A stretch of 64,000 bases of DNA from Candidatus Methylacidithermus pantelleriae (GCF_905250085.1 NZ_CAJNOB010000001.1:252624-316623), one strand, 5' to 3'. Positions 8,941 to 18,449 are shown, numbered from the stretch's first letter. Notes: a model not told the origin generated them from the letters alone. Made by a program: numbers and translations.

Positions 8941-10230
8941 TCACTGTGCCGGGCCTCTTTTTGTTCGGGCAAGCTCCTCGAGTTGGATTGCGGCGCAGCC
9001 CAATCCATCCTCTCCTTGGAGCTTGTTGGACACAATCTGGGCTTGGCGCGCGTACATCCCCGTACTGGTCTCCCACATCGCTAGGCGTAAGCCGGCTGCC
9101 TTGCGGCGATGGCGCGGCAAGTACTTTCCCACGCCCAGCTCTTCGAGGCGCGCTGCGTTGTAAGGTTGGTCAAACGCGCAAGGGCAAAGAACGGCCGGCT
9201 TTCCCGCCAGGAGGGCAGAGGCTAGCGTACCCATACCGCAGTGATGGGCCACAACAGAAACCCGGGGCATAATCCAATCGTGGGGAAGCCAGGGAATGGC
9301 CAGCGCATTGGAGGGTAACCGGGCGGGTCGGTTCCCCTCCTCTCCAATGAGAAGGATGGCGGCGGCAGGATAACCGCGAACGGCTTCGGCTGCCTCTTCG
9401 TAGAAGGACCGTCCAAAAGATTTGACCACCGTGCTTCCTAAGGTAAAGAGCCAAACAGGTGTGTGCTGGGCTAACCAATGGGCTAGATCCTTGGGTGGAG
9501 AGTAACCGGAGGGTTCTCTCGGATGCGGAAAACCTGTGAGCACATGTTCGGGTCCCCACTGGGGATCACGCGGGAAGAACGTGGGGCTATAGAGGTGGAG
9601 AACCCGTTGCGTCGAGCGATGAGAAAAAAGAACGTGCTTGCGCGGGGCTAACCCGAGGCGTTTTCGGATCCGGTTGATTTCCCCGTCGAAAAGAAAAGAA
9701 GCGACACAAGTAAGGGCGTTCCAGCACGAGCGATACAACGCGCGGGTGATCCTTTTCCGGGCAAGGCGCACCCTGGGGGGCCAGGGGGGAAGAAGGCTTG
9801 AGGGAGTAATCGCAGGGGACGTGCACAAGGTCGCCCAGGGGATACGGGTTTTTTCCCAAACAAAAGCGGCGGCAAGGGCCATGGGGTGGGCCACCAGACA
9901 ATCATGGCGGGCTGCCTCCTCCAAAAGAATGTGGAAGGCTGGTTCAATCACGGGAAGGACAAGCTTTCGAACGACTGTGGCGTAGACGGAGCCACTGGTC
10001 CCGCGGGCGGCTAGCTGGAGGACGGATTCCAGCGGATCCTCCTCGCCGGAAAGACCCGCGGGTAGACCTCGAAATTCCAGGCCTCTCCTTTGGGCTTCTT
10101 TTCCCCAATCCTCCTGTGCCACCATGGTTACCCGATGACCTCGCTGGACCAGCAACTGACCCAGTTCAACAAAGACGGAACGGTCGCCTGCGGATCCCCA
10201 GGCAGCCAGAAGAAAGCTAAGTTGCGACAT
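8941..10230 (-). CDS. GT1-family (UDP-glucosyl/rhamnosyl-type) glycosyltransferase
   Basis: A 429-aa GT-B fold enzyme. It begins with an N-terminal strand and Gly-rich loop (SFLLAAWGSAGDRS) and GHRVTMVAQ. The C-terminal half has VWLFTLGSTV, the segment WLPHDWIMPRVSVVAHHCGMGT, then GKPAVLCPCAFDQPYNA. These match the nucleotide-sugar binding region of the MGT/sterol glucosyltransferase group: His-His-Cys-Gly-x-Gly-Thr and the later Asp-Gln. It likely glycosylates a lipid, sterol, carotenoid or secondary metabolite; the acceptor cannot be read from sequence. The ATG at 10230 starts right before the first strand; the frame is open to 10284. Confidence 0.82.
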   Translation of the reverse strand: MSQLSFLLAAWGSAGDRSVFVELGQLLVQRGHRVTMVAQEDWGKEAQRRGLEFRGLPAGLSGEEDPLESVLQLAARGTSGSVYATVVRKLVLPVIEPAFHILLEEAARHDCLVAHPMALAAAFVWEKTRIPWATLCTSPAITPSSLLPPWPPRVRLARKRITRALYRSCWNALTCVASFLFDGEINRIRKRLGLAPRKHVLFSHRSTQRVLHLYSPTFFPRDPQWGPEHVLTGFPHPREPSGYSPPKDLAHWLAQHTPVWLFTLGSTVVKSFGRSFYEEAAEAVRGYPAAAILLIGEEGNRPARLPSNALAIPWLPHDWIMPRVSVVAHHCGMGTLASALLAGKPAVLCPCAFDQPYNAARLEELGVGKYLPRHRRKAAGLRLAMWETSTGMYARQAQIVSNKLQGEDGLGCAAIQLEELARTKRGPAQ

Positions 10231-10287
10231 GGCCAAAGGTCGCTTATGCGACCCACAAAACCAACCCCCAAGAACGACGGTCAAAGG

Positions 10288-10953
10288 ATGACGTGGTCCT
10301 CAGAGATAGGACACAAGCAAAGATATCGACTCTCTATGGCCCTCGTCCTGGTCGCTCTTTTCTGGCTGGGGAACGGGGTAGCATGGGGGAAGGCGAATCC
10401 TGGCGGGTCGAAAAAAAGCTACCCGTACCATTTTTTTTGCACCCTTTACTATTTGCCGAAAGAGGAAGGTTTTAGCGCTAGCCGCGGGTTTGATGTCAGG
10501 CCCGTCCGAGCGCCGGGGCTCGGAGCTCACCCCTATCCAGCTTCCTTTCTTTGGGCCGTTCGAATGGAGGGAGCGGGCCGAATTCGCACACCTGTACGGG
10601 GGTTCCACTATATCCGCTACGCGGGAGGAGGGTCGTATGAATACTGCTCCGCTCCCACGGCGGCCAACGGCCACCGATTGCAAGCGCACCGCACATGCGC
10701 GATTTCTTCTCGAAATCCTTACCTGCGGCTTGGTCAGGAGATTGAGATTGATTCCCCGACGGTCCGGGCGGTTTTTGGCTCTTCCCGCTGGCGGATCGAG
10801 GATACGGGAGGTGGGTTAAATCCCTGGCAGATTGATCTTTATTGGGGCGAAGATGAGCCTCGGGGTTCCGAGGGACGAGACCGGAACCGACCAAAAGGCA
10901 CCGATTTTGAATACGCGTTTGATGTGATTGTCACAGTCCTAGGCCAGGGATAA
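10288..10953 (+). CDS. Exported 3D-domain protein, probable cell-wall-active
   Basis: About 221 aa with a basic N-terminus and a hydrophobic segment ending NGVAWGKA, a plausible signal peptide. Near residues 152-189 it has EDTGGGLNPWQIDLYWGED after IEIDSPTVRAVFG, resembling the 3D (Asp-Asp-Asp) domain of Gram-positive Rpf/YabE proteins and of MltA, which form a double-psi barrel acting on peptidoglycan. The call rests on this one motif. ATGs at 10246, 10288 and 10336 are all possible; 10288 gives the best signal peptide, with charged residues before the hydrophobic core. It is divergent from the glycosyltransferase gene. Confidence 0.6.
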   Translation: MTWSSEIGHKQRYRLSMALVLVALFWLGNGVAWGKANPGGSKKSYPYHFFCTLYYLPKEEGFSASRGFDVRPVRAPGLGAHPYPASFLWAVRMEGAGRIRTPVRGFHYIRYAGGGSYEYCSAPTAANGHRLQAHRTCAISSRNPYLRLGQEIEIDSPTVRAVFGSSRWRIEDTGGGLNPWQIDLYWGEDEPRGSEGRDRNRPKGTDFEYAFDVIVTVLGQG

Positions 10954-11030
10954 GGGAAAGGGAAAAAAATGGGTAGGGATCCCTTTCTCGCCACGGACAG
11001 TCGGGTGGAAAAAAGGCCAGGATCCTAGAC

Positions 11031-12068
11031 TCAGGGAACGGGAACGCGTCGGGCCGGTATTCCCCGTTTCCAAAGACCCAAAGAAAGCTCCCTCGCAAGG
11101 GAAGGCCCACGGTAGACAAGTCCTGTATAAATTTCCAGAAGATCAGCTCCGGCTGCCAATCGCTCGTAAGCATCGTCTGGGCTTTCAATCCCTCCCACCC
11201 CGATAAGAACAAGGCGAGGGGAGGCCCATGTGGCGATCTTTCGCAAAAGGCGCGTGGCTTTTTCCTTGAGAGGCGCCCCGCTCCATCCCCCTCTGAGGCC
11301 GTCCGGAGAGGTTTTGAGGCTGGTGTTGCAAAAGACAATTCCTTGGCAAGGGGCTTCCCCGAGAAGGGTGACCAGTTTTTCTAGCTCCTGCTCGGTATGG
11401 TCAGGGGAAAGTTTCACCAGGACTGGTTTGGGGGAATGCCGAGGGGGATGGCAGGCAGCTACGGCGTCCAGCAGCCGAAGGAGCATTTCGGGTGTTTCCA
11501 GACGACGCAGTTCTGGAGTATTCGGGGAGCTCACGTTGAGGACAAAAAAATCTCCCAGTTCCCTAAGGTGGGTAAAGACCTCCACATAGTCCCGAGCTGC
11601 CTCGGGGATGGGCGTCTCTTTCTGTTTGCCGATATTGATCCCCACAGGGATTTTGGGCCACTGGCCCTCCTCCTTGAGCCGCTCCAGTCGCCTTCGTATC
11701 GCAAGGGCTCCCTCGTTGGGAAAACCCATCCGGTTAACCAGCGCATGTTCCCTCGGAACTCGGAAGAGGCGGGGTTTCGCGTTGCCTTTTTGGGGTCGCG
11801 GAGTGACCGTACCAATTTCCACAAACCCAAAACCCAGCCGTTCCCATGCGGGAAGGGCAACGCCGTTTTTGTCAAAACCGGCAGCTAACCCTACCGGATT
11901 CGGAAAGGAAAGTCCCCAAAACCGCCGCTCCAGAGCTCGCGGAGAAATGTTCCAGGAAGGAAGACAACCCAGGCGCGCCGCTTGATGGAAGAGTTGTAAG
12001 CTAGCTGCGTGAATCGCTTCCGGCGGGCACAGGAAAAGCAACGGGCGTATTAGCCGATAGATATTCAT
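11031..12068 (-). CDS. pyrD: Dihydroorotate dehydrogenase (quinone), class 2
   Basis: Oxidises dihydroorotate to orotate in pyrimidine synthesis and passes electrons via FMN to quinones at the inner membrane. The 345 aa show the class 2 amphipathic N-terminus (NIYRLIRPLLF), FMN-site sequence AAGFDKNGVALPAW near 63-78, the catalytic-Ser motif NVSSPNTPELRRLE near 175, and C-terminal GVGGIESPDDAYERLAAGAD. The ATG at 12068 overlaps the mnmE stop as ATGA, so it is translationally coupled downstream of mnmE. Confidence 0.95.
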   Translation of the reverse strand: MNIYRLIRPLLFLCPPEAIHAASLQLFHQAARLGCLPSWNISPRALERRFWGLSFPNPVGLAAGFDKNGVALPAWERLGFGFVEIGTVTPRPQKGNAKPRLFRVPREHALVNRMGFPNEGALAIRRRLERLKEEGQWPKIPVGINIGKQKETPIPEAARDYVEVFTHLRELGDFFVLNVSSPNTPELRRLETPEMLLRLLDAVAACHPPRHSPKPVLVKLSPDHTEQELEKLVTLLGEAPCQGIVFCNTSLKTSPDGLRGGWSGAPLKEKATRLLRKIATWASPRLVLIGVGGIESPDDAYERLAAGADLLEIYTGLVYRGPSLARELSLGLWKRGIPARRVPVP

Positions 12069-13390
12069 TTCCCAATGCAAAATCGCCGGAAAACCTCATC
12101 GAGGATTTCTTCCCGGCATCCAAGTCCGATGACTTCCCCCAGTGCCTGGAGACTCTCCCGCAGATCAACGCTAACAAGCTCAAGACTTGCGCCTTCTTGC
12201 CAGGCAGTTCTCGCGCGTTGCAAGCCTTCTTGAGCTCGGCGAAGCAACCCTTCATGTCGAGGATTAATGGTGATCCACCCTTCCTTTGCCAGCGCAAGCC
12301 CTCCGGTCAGTTGGCGTACGATCTCTTCTTGCAGCCGGTCTAGGCCCTGGCCCGTGAGGGCGGAAACACAGATGCGGTCCCTGTGATCTGGATGAATCCC
12401 TAGATCGCATTTGTTGGCGACCACAAGCCACACTTTTCCTGGGGGCGGAAGAAGCCTTCGGACTTCTTCGGGTTCTGGTTCCGGGGCCACGATGACGTAG
12501 AGGACAAGATCGGCTTGGGCCAAGGCCGCTTCCGCCCGCCGGACTCCCTCCTGTTCGATCCAATCGTCCGTTTTTCTCCTTCCGGCGGTGTCCACCAGTC
12601 GAAGACAAAATCCTCCCAGTTGACACTCCGTTTCAATCGTGTCTCGGGTTGTCCCAGGGATCGGGGAGACAATGGCCCGGTCTTCGCGCAGGAGCGCGTT
12701 AAACAAGCTCGACTTCCCCACATTGGGGGCTCCGACAATGGCCGTGACCACCCCCTCGCGAAGGATTTTTCCTACCGGCGCCGTCCGGAGTAGGGCTTCT
12801 AGTTCCTGCTCCAGGCAGTCGAGGGCCTCTTCCAGTTCTTTCTGCACGAGGGGAGGAACATCCTCGTCGGGAAAATCGACATAGGCTTCCAGGTGGGCAA
12901 CTATCCCGAGGAGACGTTCCCGTAGCTGCACAATCTTATTCCGTAACTTCCCCTGGTGAATCCCCAAGGCCCCTTCCAGGGCCGCCGGCGTCTGTGCCTG
13001 GATGATTTCATGGATCGCCTCAGCTTGGGTAAGATCCAGCTTCCCATGTAAAAAAGCACGTTGGGTGAATTCTCCCGGTAGCGCAAAGCGAGCTCCCCGG
13101 GCGATGTAAGCAGCTACCATTTTCTGCACGATATAGGGGCTCCCATGGCAGCTAATCTCTACCACGTCTTCCCCTGTAAACGAGTGGGGTTTTTTCCAAT
13201 ACACAAGAACGGCTTGGTCCAGAAACTCCCCCCGGTCCCATAACCGCACCAATGTAGCGCGCTGCGGAATCCACGGGATCGGCCGCTCCAAAAGAGTCTG
13301 GGTCATTGGCTGTGCCGCTGGTCCGCTGACCCTGATAACAGCCAGGGCAGCTTTTCCGGGAGCTGTCGCTGGAGCAATAATGGTGTCCAT
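12065..13390 (-). CDS. mnmE: tRNA uridine-5-carboxymethylaminomethyl(34) synthesis GTPase
   Basis: Works with MnmG to modify U34 of certain tRNAs. The 441 aa contain the N-terminal folate-binding domain (IAPATAPGKAALAVIRVSGP), the helical region and an inserted G domain with GAPNVGKSS near 217-225, DTAGRR and NKCDLG. The protein ends with CIGK, the diagnostic MnmE C-terminal motif carrying the functional Cys. Length is normal. It is first in an mnmE-pyrD pair and is divergent from priA. Confidence 0.97.
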   Translation of the reverse strand: MDTIIAPATAPGKAALAVIRVSGPAAQPMTQTLLERPIPWIPQRATLVRLWDRGEFLDQAVLVYWKKPHSFTGEDVVEISCHGSPYIVQKMVAAYIARGARFALPGEFTQRAFLHGKLDLTQAEAIHEIIQAQTPAALEGALGIHQGKLRNKIVQLRERLLGIVAHLEAYVDFPDEDVPPLVQKELEEALDCLEQELEALLRTAPVGKILREGVVTAIVGAPNVGKSSLFNALLREDRAIVSPIPGTTRDTIETECQLGGFCLRLVDTAGRRKTDDWIEQEGVRRAEAALAQADLVLYVIVAPEPEPEEVRRLLPPPGKVWLVVANKCDLGIHPDHRDRICVSALTGQGLDRLQEEIVRQLTGGLALAKEGWITINPRHEGLLRRAQEGLQRARTAWQEGASLELVSVDLRESLQALGEVIGLGCREEILDEVFRRFCIGK

Positions 13391-13545
13391 ACTGAAGGAA
13401 AGAGCCTACCTTGACCCAAAGGACAAGGGGTGCGATGGAAGAATCCTGTGGAGAAGGACCGTTCTGCCTTCCCTTGAGAAGCACTATAGCACCCTCCGGG
13501 TCACAGGCTGCCAAAACCAAGCGGGATGAACCGAAGACGGTAGGA

Positions 13546-15861
13546 ATGATCCAGGACCAGTCAAACCCTTTACCAAAGCAAGGCGAATTTAGTCTCTTTG
13601 ACCCACCCTTGCCAAAAGAACCTGGCGTTACGTCCTATCAAGCCAAGGTGTTTGTACCGGGCGGAGGAGGAGCGCTCCTGGTGGCTTGGGTCCCCCAGGA
13701 GGTAATCCAGGACGTTGTGCCGGGTTGCCGGGTCATTCTTGCCTCGACCGAAGGGGAGCGAAAAGGGCTTGTCTACCAGGTGTTCCGGGCGAGGAGACGA
13801 AAACCAAGATGGACGGTAAAGGAGCTGATCGACCGGCAACCGGTGATTGGGACGGCTTTCTTTGTGTTGGCTCGGGAACTGGCGTCCTACTATTGTGCCC
13901 CTCTCTCGTTGGCGCTTAAAACCATGCTTCCCGCTTGCCTCTGGGAAAACCCTTCTTCCCGTCGACGAGCGCAAGCAAAGTGGCTCGAACTTGGACCTGG
14001 TTGGGTAGCGGCCCAGGGTTCCCTTTCCGGCGAGGACCCTTCCGAAGTCGAAGCCTGCCGGTGGTTGGAAGAGAGAAGTCCGATTCCGATCTCACAAGTG
14101 ATTCGTAAAACCAGGTGGCCGCGGGACTTTTGGGAACGCTTAGTTGCGAAGGGTTGGGTCGTTTTTCGGGATCCACCCTTAGAGCGCTCCGTGGAGCTCT
14201 GCCGGGAGGAATCGTCGCCTGTTCAGGTGACTCTTAGCCGCGAGCAAAAGGATGCTCTTGCCGTGCTTACGCAAAGCCTAGATCGAGGCCCTGGTCATCC
14301 CATTCTTCTTTACGGAGTAACAGGAAGCGGGAAAACCGAGATTTACTTTGAGGCGATCGACCATGTGCTCAAACGAGGCGGAAGCGCTCTATTGCTCGTA
14401 CCTGAGAGAGCGTTGACCCCACAGCATCTGGAACGACTCAAGGCTCGATTTCCTGCCCAGGATGCGATTGCGGTTTGGCATAGCGGGCTTTCCGAAACCA
14501 TTCGTGTCCAGCAGTGGTGGAGAATTCAAAGGGGCGAGATTCGTGTCGTGTTGGGCACAAGGTCCGCTCTTTTTCTGCCCCTTCGCAAGCTTTCGCTTAT
14601 CGTGCTGGATGAGGAGCAGGATCCCTCCTACAAGCAGAGGGAAGGTTTGCGGTATCACGCGCGGCAAGCCGCAATGATGCGCGCGCAACTGGAAGGCGCA
14701 CTCGTTGTGTTGGGTTCCGCAACCCCTTCCCTTGAGTCCTGGTACAAGGCCAACCAGGGAGAATACCGGCTCGTTAAGCTCCAAGCGCGAGCGGGAAAGG
14801 CGCGTTTACCCTGGGTTCACGTGGTAGACCTTCGTTTAGGCCGTCGCAGTTCGTCGTCTCGCAAACCGGAGGGGGACGAAATTTTAGCTCCCTTTGTTCG
14901 GGAGCAGGTGCAAAAGTGCCTGGAGCAAGGGAAACAGGTTCTTATCTATGTCAATCGCCGTGGGTACGCAGGCGCGGTCCAGTGCCAGGTTTGCGGAGAG
15001 GTTGTCCGATGCCCCCGGTGCAGTGTGGCCCTTGCCTTCCATAAAAGCTTGCAGGCGCTTCTCTGCCACTACTGCACGCATCGGTCCCAGTGGCAAGAGG
15101 CCTGCCCACGATGTGGAGCCATTGCGATGAAGCTTCTGGGAAGGGGGACGGAAAGGATTGAAGAGCTTTTGCGGGAGCTTTTCCCACAGGTGAGGCTGCT
15201 GCGGGCTGATTCGGATTCTCTTAAGGACCGGTCTTTATGGGAAGCGGCGGTCCGCGCGTTTCGCAAGGGGGAGCTAGACATTCTGGTTGGCACACAAATT
15301 CTCTCGAAGGGTTTGGATTTTCCGGGCCTAGGATGTGTCGTGGTATTGGAGTGGGATTTCGTATTATCCCTCCCCGATTTTCGGGCAACAGAGAGGGCGT
15401 TTCAACAATTGACCCAAGTGGCAGGGCGAGCGGGCCGGGCCGGGGGCGAAGCTCACGTCTTTCTTCAGACTTGTTGTCCCCATCATCCGGCGATCCAGTT
15501 TGCCCGTCATCACGACTTTGAGGGGTTTGCTGAGTCGGAACTCGAGTTACGGCAGAAGTTTTTCTTTCCTCCCTTTGCTGAACTGGTGCTGCTTTCGTGG
15601 GAAGGAAGGAATCAGGAACGCACGCGACGGCTGGCCGAGCAAGCGCACGATCGAATCATGGAGGCTCTTGGCGGTCTGGCAGACGTAGGCCCGTGCATGT
15701 CGGCTCCTATTGAAAGGATCCGGGATCGGTACCGGTTTCAGGTTCTGATCAAAACCCGGCGCCTCCCCGAACTGGCTCGGAAACTTTTTACCCTTCAGAG
15801 TCGCCTTCGGGATGCCAAAGTTCGACTCGAGGTGGACGTGGATCCGGTGGAGTTCTGGTAG
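13546..15861 (+). CDS. priA: Primosomal replication restart helicase
   Basis: Superfamily 2 DNA helicase that reloads the replisome at stalled forks. From the ATG at 13546 it is 771 aa. It has Walker A GVTGSGKTE near 258, the DEEQ box LDEEQDPSYKQ, LGSATPSLESW, and a paired zinc module (CQVCGEVVRCPRC ... CHYC ... CPRC, about residues 478-523) inside the helicase core, which is specific to PriA. Further helicase motifs GTQILSKGLDFPG and QVAGRAGRAG follow. An in-frame start at 13411 would add 45 residues that show no family character. Confidence 0.95.
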   Translation: MIQDQSNPLPKQGEFSLFDPPLPKEPGVTSYQAKVFVPGGGGALLVAWVPQEVIQDVVPGCRVILASTEGERKGLVYQVFRARRRKPRWTVKELIDRQPVIGTAFFVLARELASYYCAPLSLALKTMLPACLWENPSSRRRAQAKWLELGPGWVAAQGSLSGEDPSEVEACRWLEERSPIPISQVIRKTRWPRDFWERLVAKGWVVFRDPPLERSVELCREESSPVQVTLSREQKDALAVLTQSLDRGPGHPILLYGVTGSGKTEIYFEAIDHVLKRGGSALLLVPERALTPQHLERLKARFPAQDAIAVWHSGLSETIRVQQWWRIQRGEIRVVLGTRSALFLPLRKLSLIVLDEEQDPSYKQREGLRYHARQAAMMRAQLEGALVVLGSATPSLESWYKANQGEYRLVKLQARAGKARLPWVHVVDLRLGRRSSSSRKPEGDEILAPFVREQVQKCLEQGKQVLIYVNRRGYAGAVQCQVCGEVVRCPRCSVALAFHKSLQALLCHYCTHRSQWQEACPRCGAIAMKLLGRGTERIEELLRELFPQVRLLRADSDSLKDRSLWEAAVRAFRKGELDILVGTQILSKGLDFPGLGCVVVLEWDFVLSLPDFRATERAFQQLTQVAGRAGRAGGEAHVFLQTCCPHHPAIQFARHHDFEGFAESELELRQKFFFPPFAELVLLSWEGRNQERTRRLAEQAHDRIMEALGGLADVGPCMSAPIERIRDRYRFQVLIKTRRLPELARKLFTLQSRLRDAKVRLEVDVDPVEFW

Positions 15862-15955
15862 TTGTAAGGGGGGTGAGCTATTTCTAGGAACAAGGCTTGC
15901 CTCTGGCTACCGGCCGGGCAGACTTTGAAGAAGGAAATCGAAAGGGAAAACCGGG

Positions 15956-16591
15956 ATGGTCCGATGGCGTAAGATTCTGGTTCTCTTCGGATTGGCTGCC
16001 GCAGTAGTTGCGGGTGCCATGTTTTACTTCTGGCGCCTGGACTGGGAAGAAAAGCGTTACGAAGCCATGATCGCTGTGGCTAGTGCGCGCTACCGGATTG
16101 ACCCAATCCTTGTACGGGCCGTGATCTGGCGGGAAAGCCGGTTCCGACCCAACATGCTCGGTCTAAGCCAGGAGCGAGGTCTCATGCAGGTTCGCCCAGC
16201 AGCTGCTTTGGAATGGGCGCGAGCTGAGGGAATCCGGGACTTCAAAATCGAGGATCTCTACCAGCCTGAAATCAACATCCTGGCCGGCTCGTGGTACCTT
16301 GCTAAAGCCCTTCGGCACTGGCAGGGAACGGATGACCCGATACCGTTTGCGCTGGCAGAATACAATGCGGGAAGAAAAAACGCCTTGCGCTGGGTGGATC
16401 CTGAGCGGCCGAAGAGTGCAGAAGCGTTTCTGGCCCGGATCGATTTTCCCTCGACCCGGCGCTACATTCAACAGATCCAAACCCGGTATGCGCAGTACAG
16501 AAACGGGCTTTTGCGACCGGCGTGGGAAAAGCTCCTGGCGGAGGATCCCGCGAAACAATCGTGGGTAGAGTTGCTTTCGGGCCGGCAATAG
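15956..16591 (+). CDS. Membrane-anchored lytic murein transglycosylase (SLT domain)
   Basis: Cleaves peptidoglycan glycan strands to leave 1,6-anhydromuramic ends. The 211-aa protein has a basic start and one hydrophobic helix (about residues 8-27), then a short Slt70-like lysozyme domain. The catalytic Glu lies in VIWRESRF near residue 60, followed by GLMQVRP and AEYNAGRKNALRW, the classic SLT motifs. The membrane helix probably anchors it on the periplasmic face. It is smaller than full Slt70 and resembles the MltC/EmtA-like core. It stands 95 bp after priA. Confidence 0.9.
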   Translation: MVRWRKILVLFGLAAAVVAGAMFYFWRLDWEEKRYEAMIAVASARYRIDPILVRAVIWRESRFRPNMLGLSQERGLMQVRPAAALEWARAEGIRDFKIEDLYQPEINILAGSWYLAKALRHWQGTDDPIPFALAEYNAGRKNALRWVDPERPKSAEAFLARIDFPSTRRYIQQIQTRYAQYRNGLLRPAWEKLLAEDPAKQSWVELLSGRQ

Positions 16592-16632
16592 ACCAAGATC
16601 TTGTTACTTCCAAGGATTTTTGCTGCGGGATT

Positions 16633-16707
16633 GGGCCCTTAGCTCAGCGGATTAAGAGCATCTGACTACGGATCAGAAGGTCGCAGGTTCGAATCCTGCA
16701 GGGCCCA
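16633..16707 (+). tRNA. tRNA-Arg (anticodon ACG)
   Basis: A 75-nt cloverleaf: acceptor GGGCCCT/AGGGCCC, D-stem GCTC/GAGC, anticodon stem TCTGA/TCAGA with loop CTACGGA, T-arm GCAGG-TTCGAAT-CCTGC, discriminator A. CCA is not encoded. The ACG anticodon is expected to be read as ICG after deamination. Confidence 0.96.
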
Positions 16708-16740
16708 AAAGAAGCCCGGAGTGGATGACCCTTGGGCTTC
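16707..16740 (-). terminator. Probable terminator for the SAM hydroxide adenosyltransferase gene
   Basis: Arms GAAGCCC (16711-16717) and GGGCTTC (16734-16740) form a perfect 7-bp stem; on the minus strand the stem is followed by TTTT. It directly adjoins the 3' end of the oppositely oriented tRNA-Arg and lies about 60 bp beyond the stop of the gene at 16800. Confidence 0.55.
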
Positions 16741-16799
16741 CGAGTCCGCCCTGGCGAACGATTCAAGCCAAAAAGTCTCTAACGATTGCGCGTTTTTTC

Positions 16800-17717
16800 C
16801 TAAGGCTGAACAATGACTGGGGTGCCGGGTTCGGCCTTAAGCCAGCGCGCCGCTGGGGCTTGGTTGCCAGCGAGTTCCAGGAGGTTGGAGCTATTGAAAA
16901 GGGCTCCCACCTTACCTTGGGGCAGCTCGCTATACGTGCGGACAATGGGTGCGGTGAAGGACCGGTTTCCCAGGGTAACCCGCAAAAGATTTCCTTCCTG
17001 GAGAAAGGGAGCGTAACCCTTGGGGATATTGGTAATAACATTGCCAAAACGATCCACGTGGAGAACTTCGCCATTAATGGTACGGCCTGCGAGGTTGGGG
17101 TTCCGAAGGGTTAATCGTTCGATCTGGTGCGTGGGACTCCCGAGGGATTCTGGGGCAATCCCTTGAGCCAGGTGAGCGGCCACAGGCGCAAAAATATCCC
17201 GTCCGTGAAAGGTACCCGACACCCCTTCCTTGCGATGATACTCGGCCCGGTCGAGTATCCAGGCTCGCTCAAGCCCCTCCTCTTCCAGTACAAGAGAAAA
17301 AAGCCCGTTATTGGGACCGACAAAAAATTTCCCCTTTTTCGTAAGGACCAGTAGGGGTTCCCGCGGGGACCCCACCCCGGGGTCCACGATGGCAACAAAA
17401 ATGGTCCCGCGAGGAAAGTGGCGGGCAGTCTGGGCGAGAAGATAGGCTCCCTCCTGAATGGCGAAAGGCGTTACCTCGTGGAGCAGGTCAATGACTCGTG
17501 CTTGTCGATCGATCGAATAGATAACACCCTTAAGTTCTGCAACGTAGGGGTCGCGCGTACCAAAGTCAGTAAAAAGAGCAATGAGGGGCTGGTCTTTCGG
17601 ATTTTCCTTCATCCGGGTGTTGCTGGAAGAACATTGTACTAATCCAAAAACTAGCCCTGTCAGGCAAAGGAGGAGAAGGATGCAATCGATGGGGCCTTTG
17701 TTTCTCCGTTTTCCCAT
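16800..17717 (-). CDS. S-adenosyl-L-methionine hydroxide adenosyltransferase (DUF62) with export-like N-terminus
   Basis: The family hydrolyses SAM to adenosine and methionine and is related to bacterial fluorinase and chlorinase. The body of the 305-aa protein has TDFGTRDPYVAELKG near 50-64, VDPGVGSPREPL, GPNNGLFS and the C-terminal half DRFGNVITNI, all hallmark DUF62 motifs. Family members are cytoplasmic, but this one begins with a basic stretch, a strongly hydrophobic segment and VFGLVQCSSSN. Cys29 could be lipidated, though Gln at position -1 is off the lipobox consensus. It may instead be membrane-anchored, or the true start may lie at a later codon. Confidence 0.85.
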   Translation of the reverse strand: MGKRRNKGPIDCILLLLCLTGLVFGLVQCSSSNTRMKENPKDQPLIALFTDFGTRDPYVAELKGVIYSIDRQARVIDLLHEVTPFAIQEGAYLLAQTARHFPRGTIFVAIVDPGVGSPREPLLVLTKKGKFFVGPNNGLFSLVLEEEGLERAWILDRAEYHRKEGVSGTFHGRDIFAPVAAHLAQGIAPESLGSPTHQIERLTLRNPNLAGRTINGEVLHVDRFGNVITNIPKGYAPFLQEGNLLRVTLGNRSFTAPIVRTYSELPQGKVGALFNSSNLLELAGNQAPAARWLKAEPGTPVIVQP

Positions 17718-17838
17718 CTCTTCCTGTGTTACCGGCTTGGGGAAGCCAGAGGAGTTCTAAGGTTCCCAGCTCTTGCCGCGAGAACCCTTCCCATTGGGAA
17801 GCCGTAGCGCGGCCGGGCTTCCCAAACCCCAACAAACT

Positions 17839-18228
17839 CTAGCGATCCACCATTTTCCAAAATTCAGGAAACCCGCCAATGGCGTCCTCCTCTGCCAGGG
17901 GGAGATTGGATCGGAAAAGAAAATCGGCCAAGGTGTTTTTATGCAGAATGCGGCGAACCAGGATCCCTTGTGGGCATGCTTCAAAATAGACGCGCCAATC
18001 ACGCGCCCGGAGCCGGAAAAGCTTCCGTCCCTCACGTTCCACCTGTCCCAAGCGTTCTCCCGAAGGTGCCTCTAGCTCTTCGGGCAGGATGCGAAGCTCC
18101 TCCAGGAGTTGGAGCTGGGCTTCCTTAGGAAGCGTCGCAAGCTCTGCGGCGGTCGTTTCGGCAAAGAGGATTTGGAAAGGGCGATGATCTTCCTGCACAG
18201 CTCGCAGGGACGAAAGGAAGCTTTCCAT
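17839..18228 (-). CDS. RelE/ParE-like protein without visible antitoxin
   Basis: A 129-aa protein. Its central part, RKLFRLRARDWRVYFEACPQG followed by VRRILHKNTLADFLFR, has the pattern of the RelE/ParE toxin fold: strand pairs with basic residues and a C-terminal HKN segment. Toxins of this fold cleave ribosome-bound mRNA or inhibit gyrase, but the N-terminal 60 residues are longer than in simple RelE, and no antitoxin-sized gene lies next to it. It may be a solitary or repurposed member. The ATG at 18228 is preferred to an upstream TTG at 18234. It is divergent from mrp. Confidence 0.55.
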   Translation of the reverse strand: MESFLSSLRAVQEDHRPFQILFAETTAAELATLPKEAQLQLLEELRILPEELEAPSGERLGQVEREGRKLFRLRARDWRVYFEACPQGILVRRILHKNTLADFLFRSNLPLAEEDAIGGFPEFWKMVDR

Positions 18229-18449
18229 ATCCAATGTTTAAAGATGGGAGATCTTTTTCAAAAGCAAAAACTCTCGTTAGGGCTCCGTCCGTTGGCCGGA
18301 ACATCCTGGGGGAAGAAAAAAGAGGAAAATACTGGCGTACCGGAACGGTCGCTCTAGGCAGGCTTCTAGCAAAGGGTTATTTTACACCAAGGAGGCAGAA
18401 CTGGGGAAGGATCGCGTTTAATCCTTTTTGTCCCCATGAGGGTAACGTC

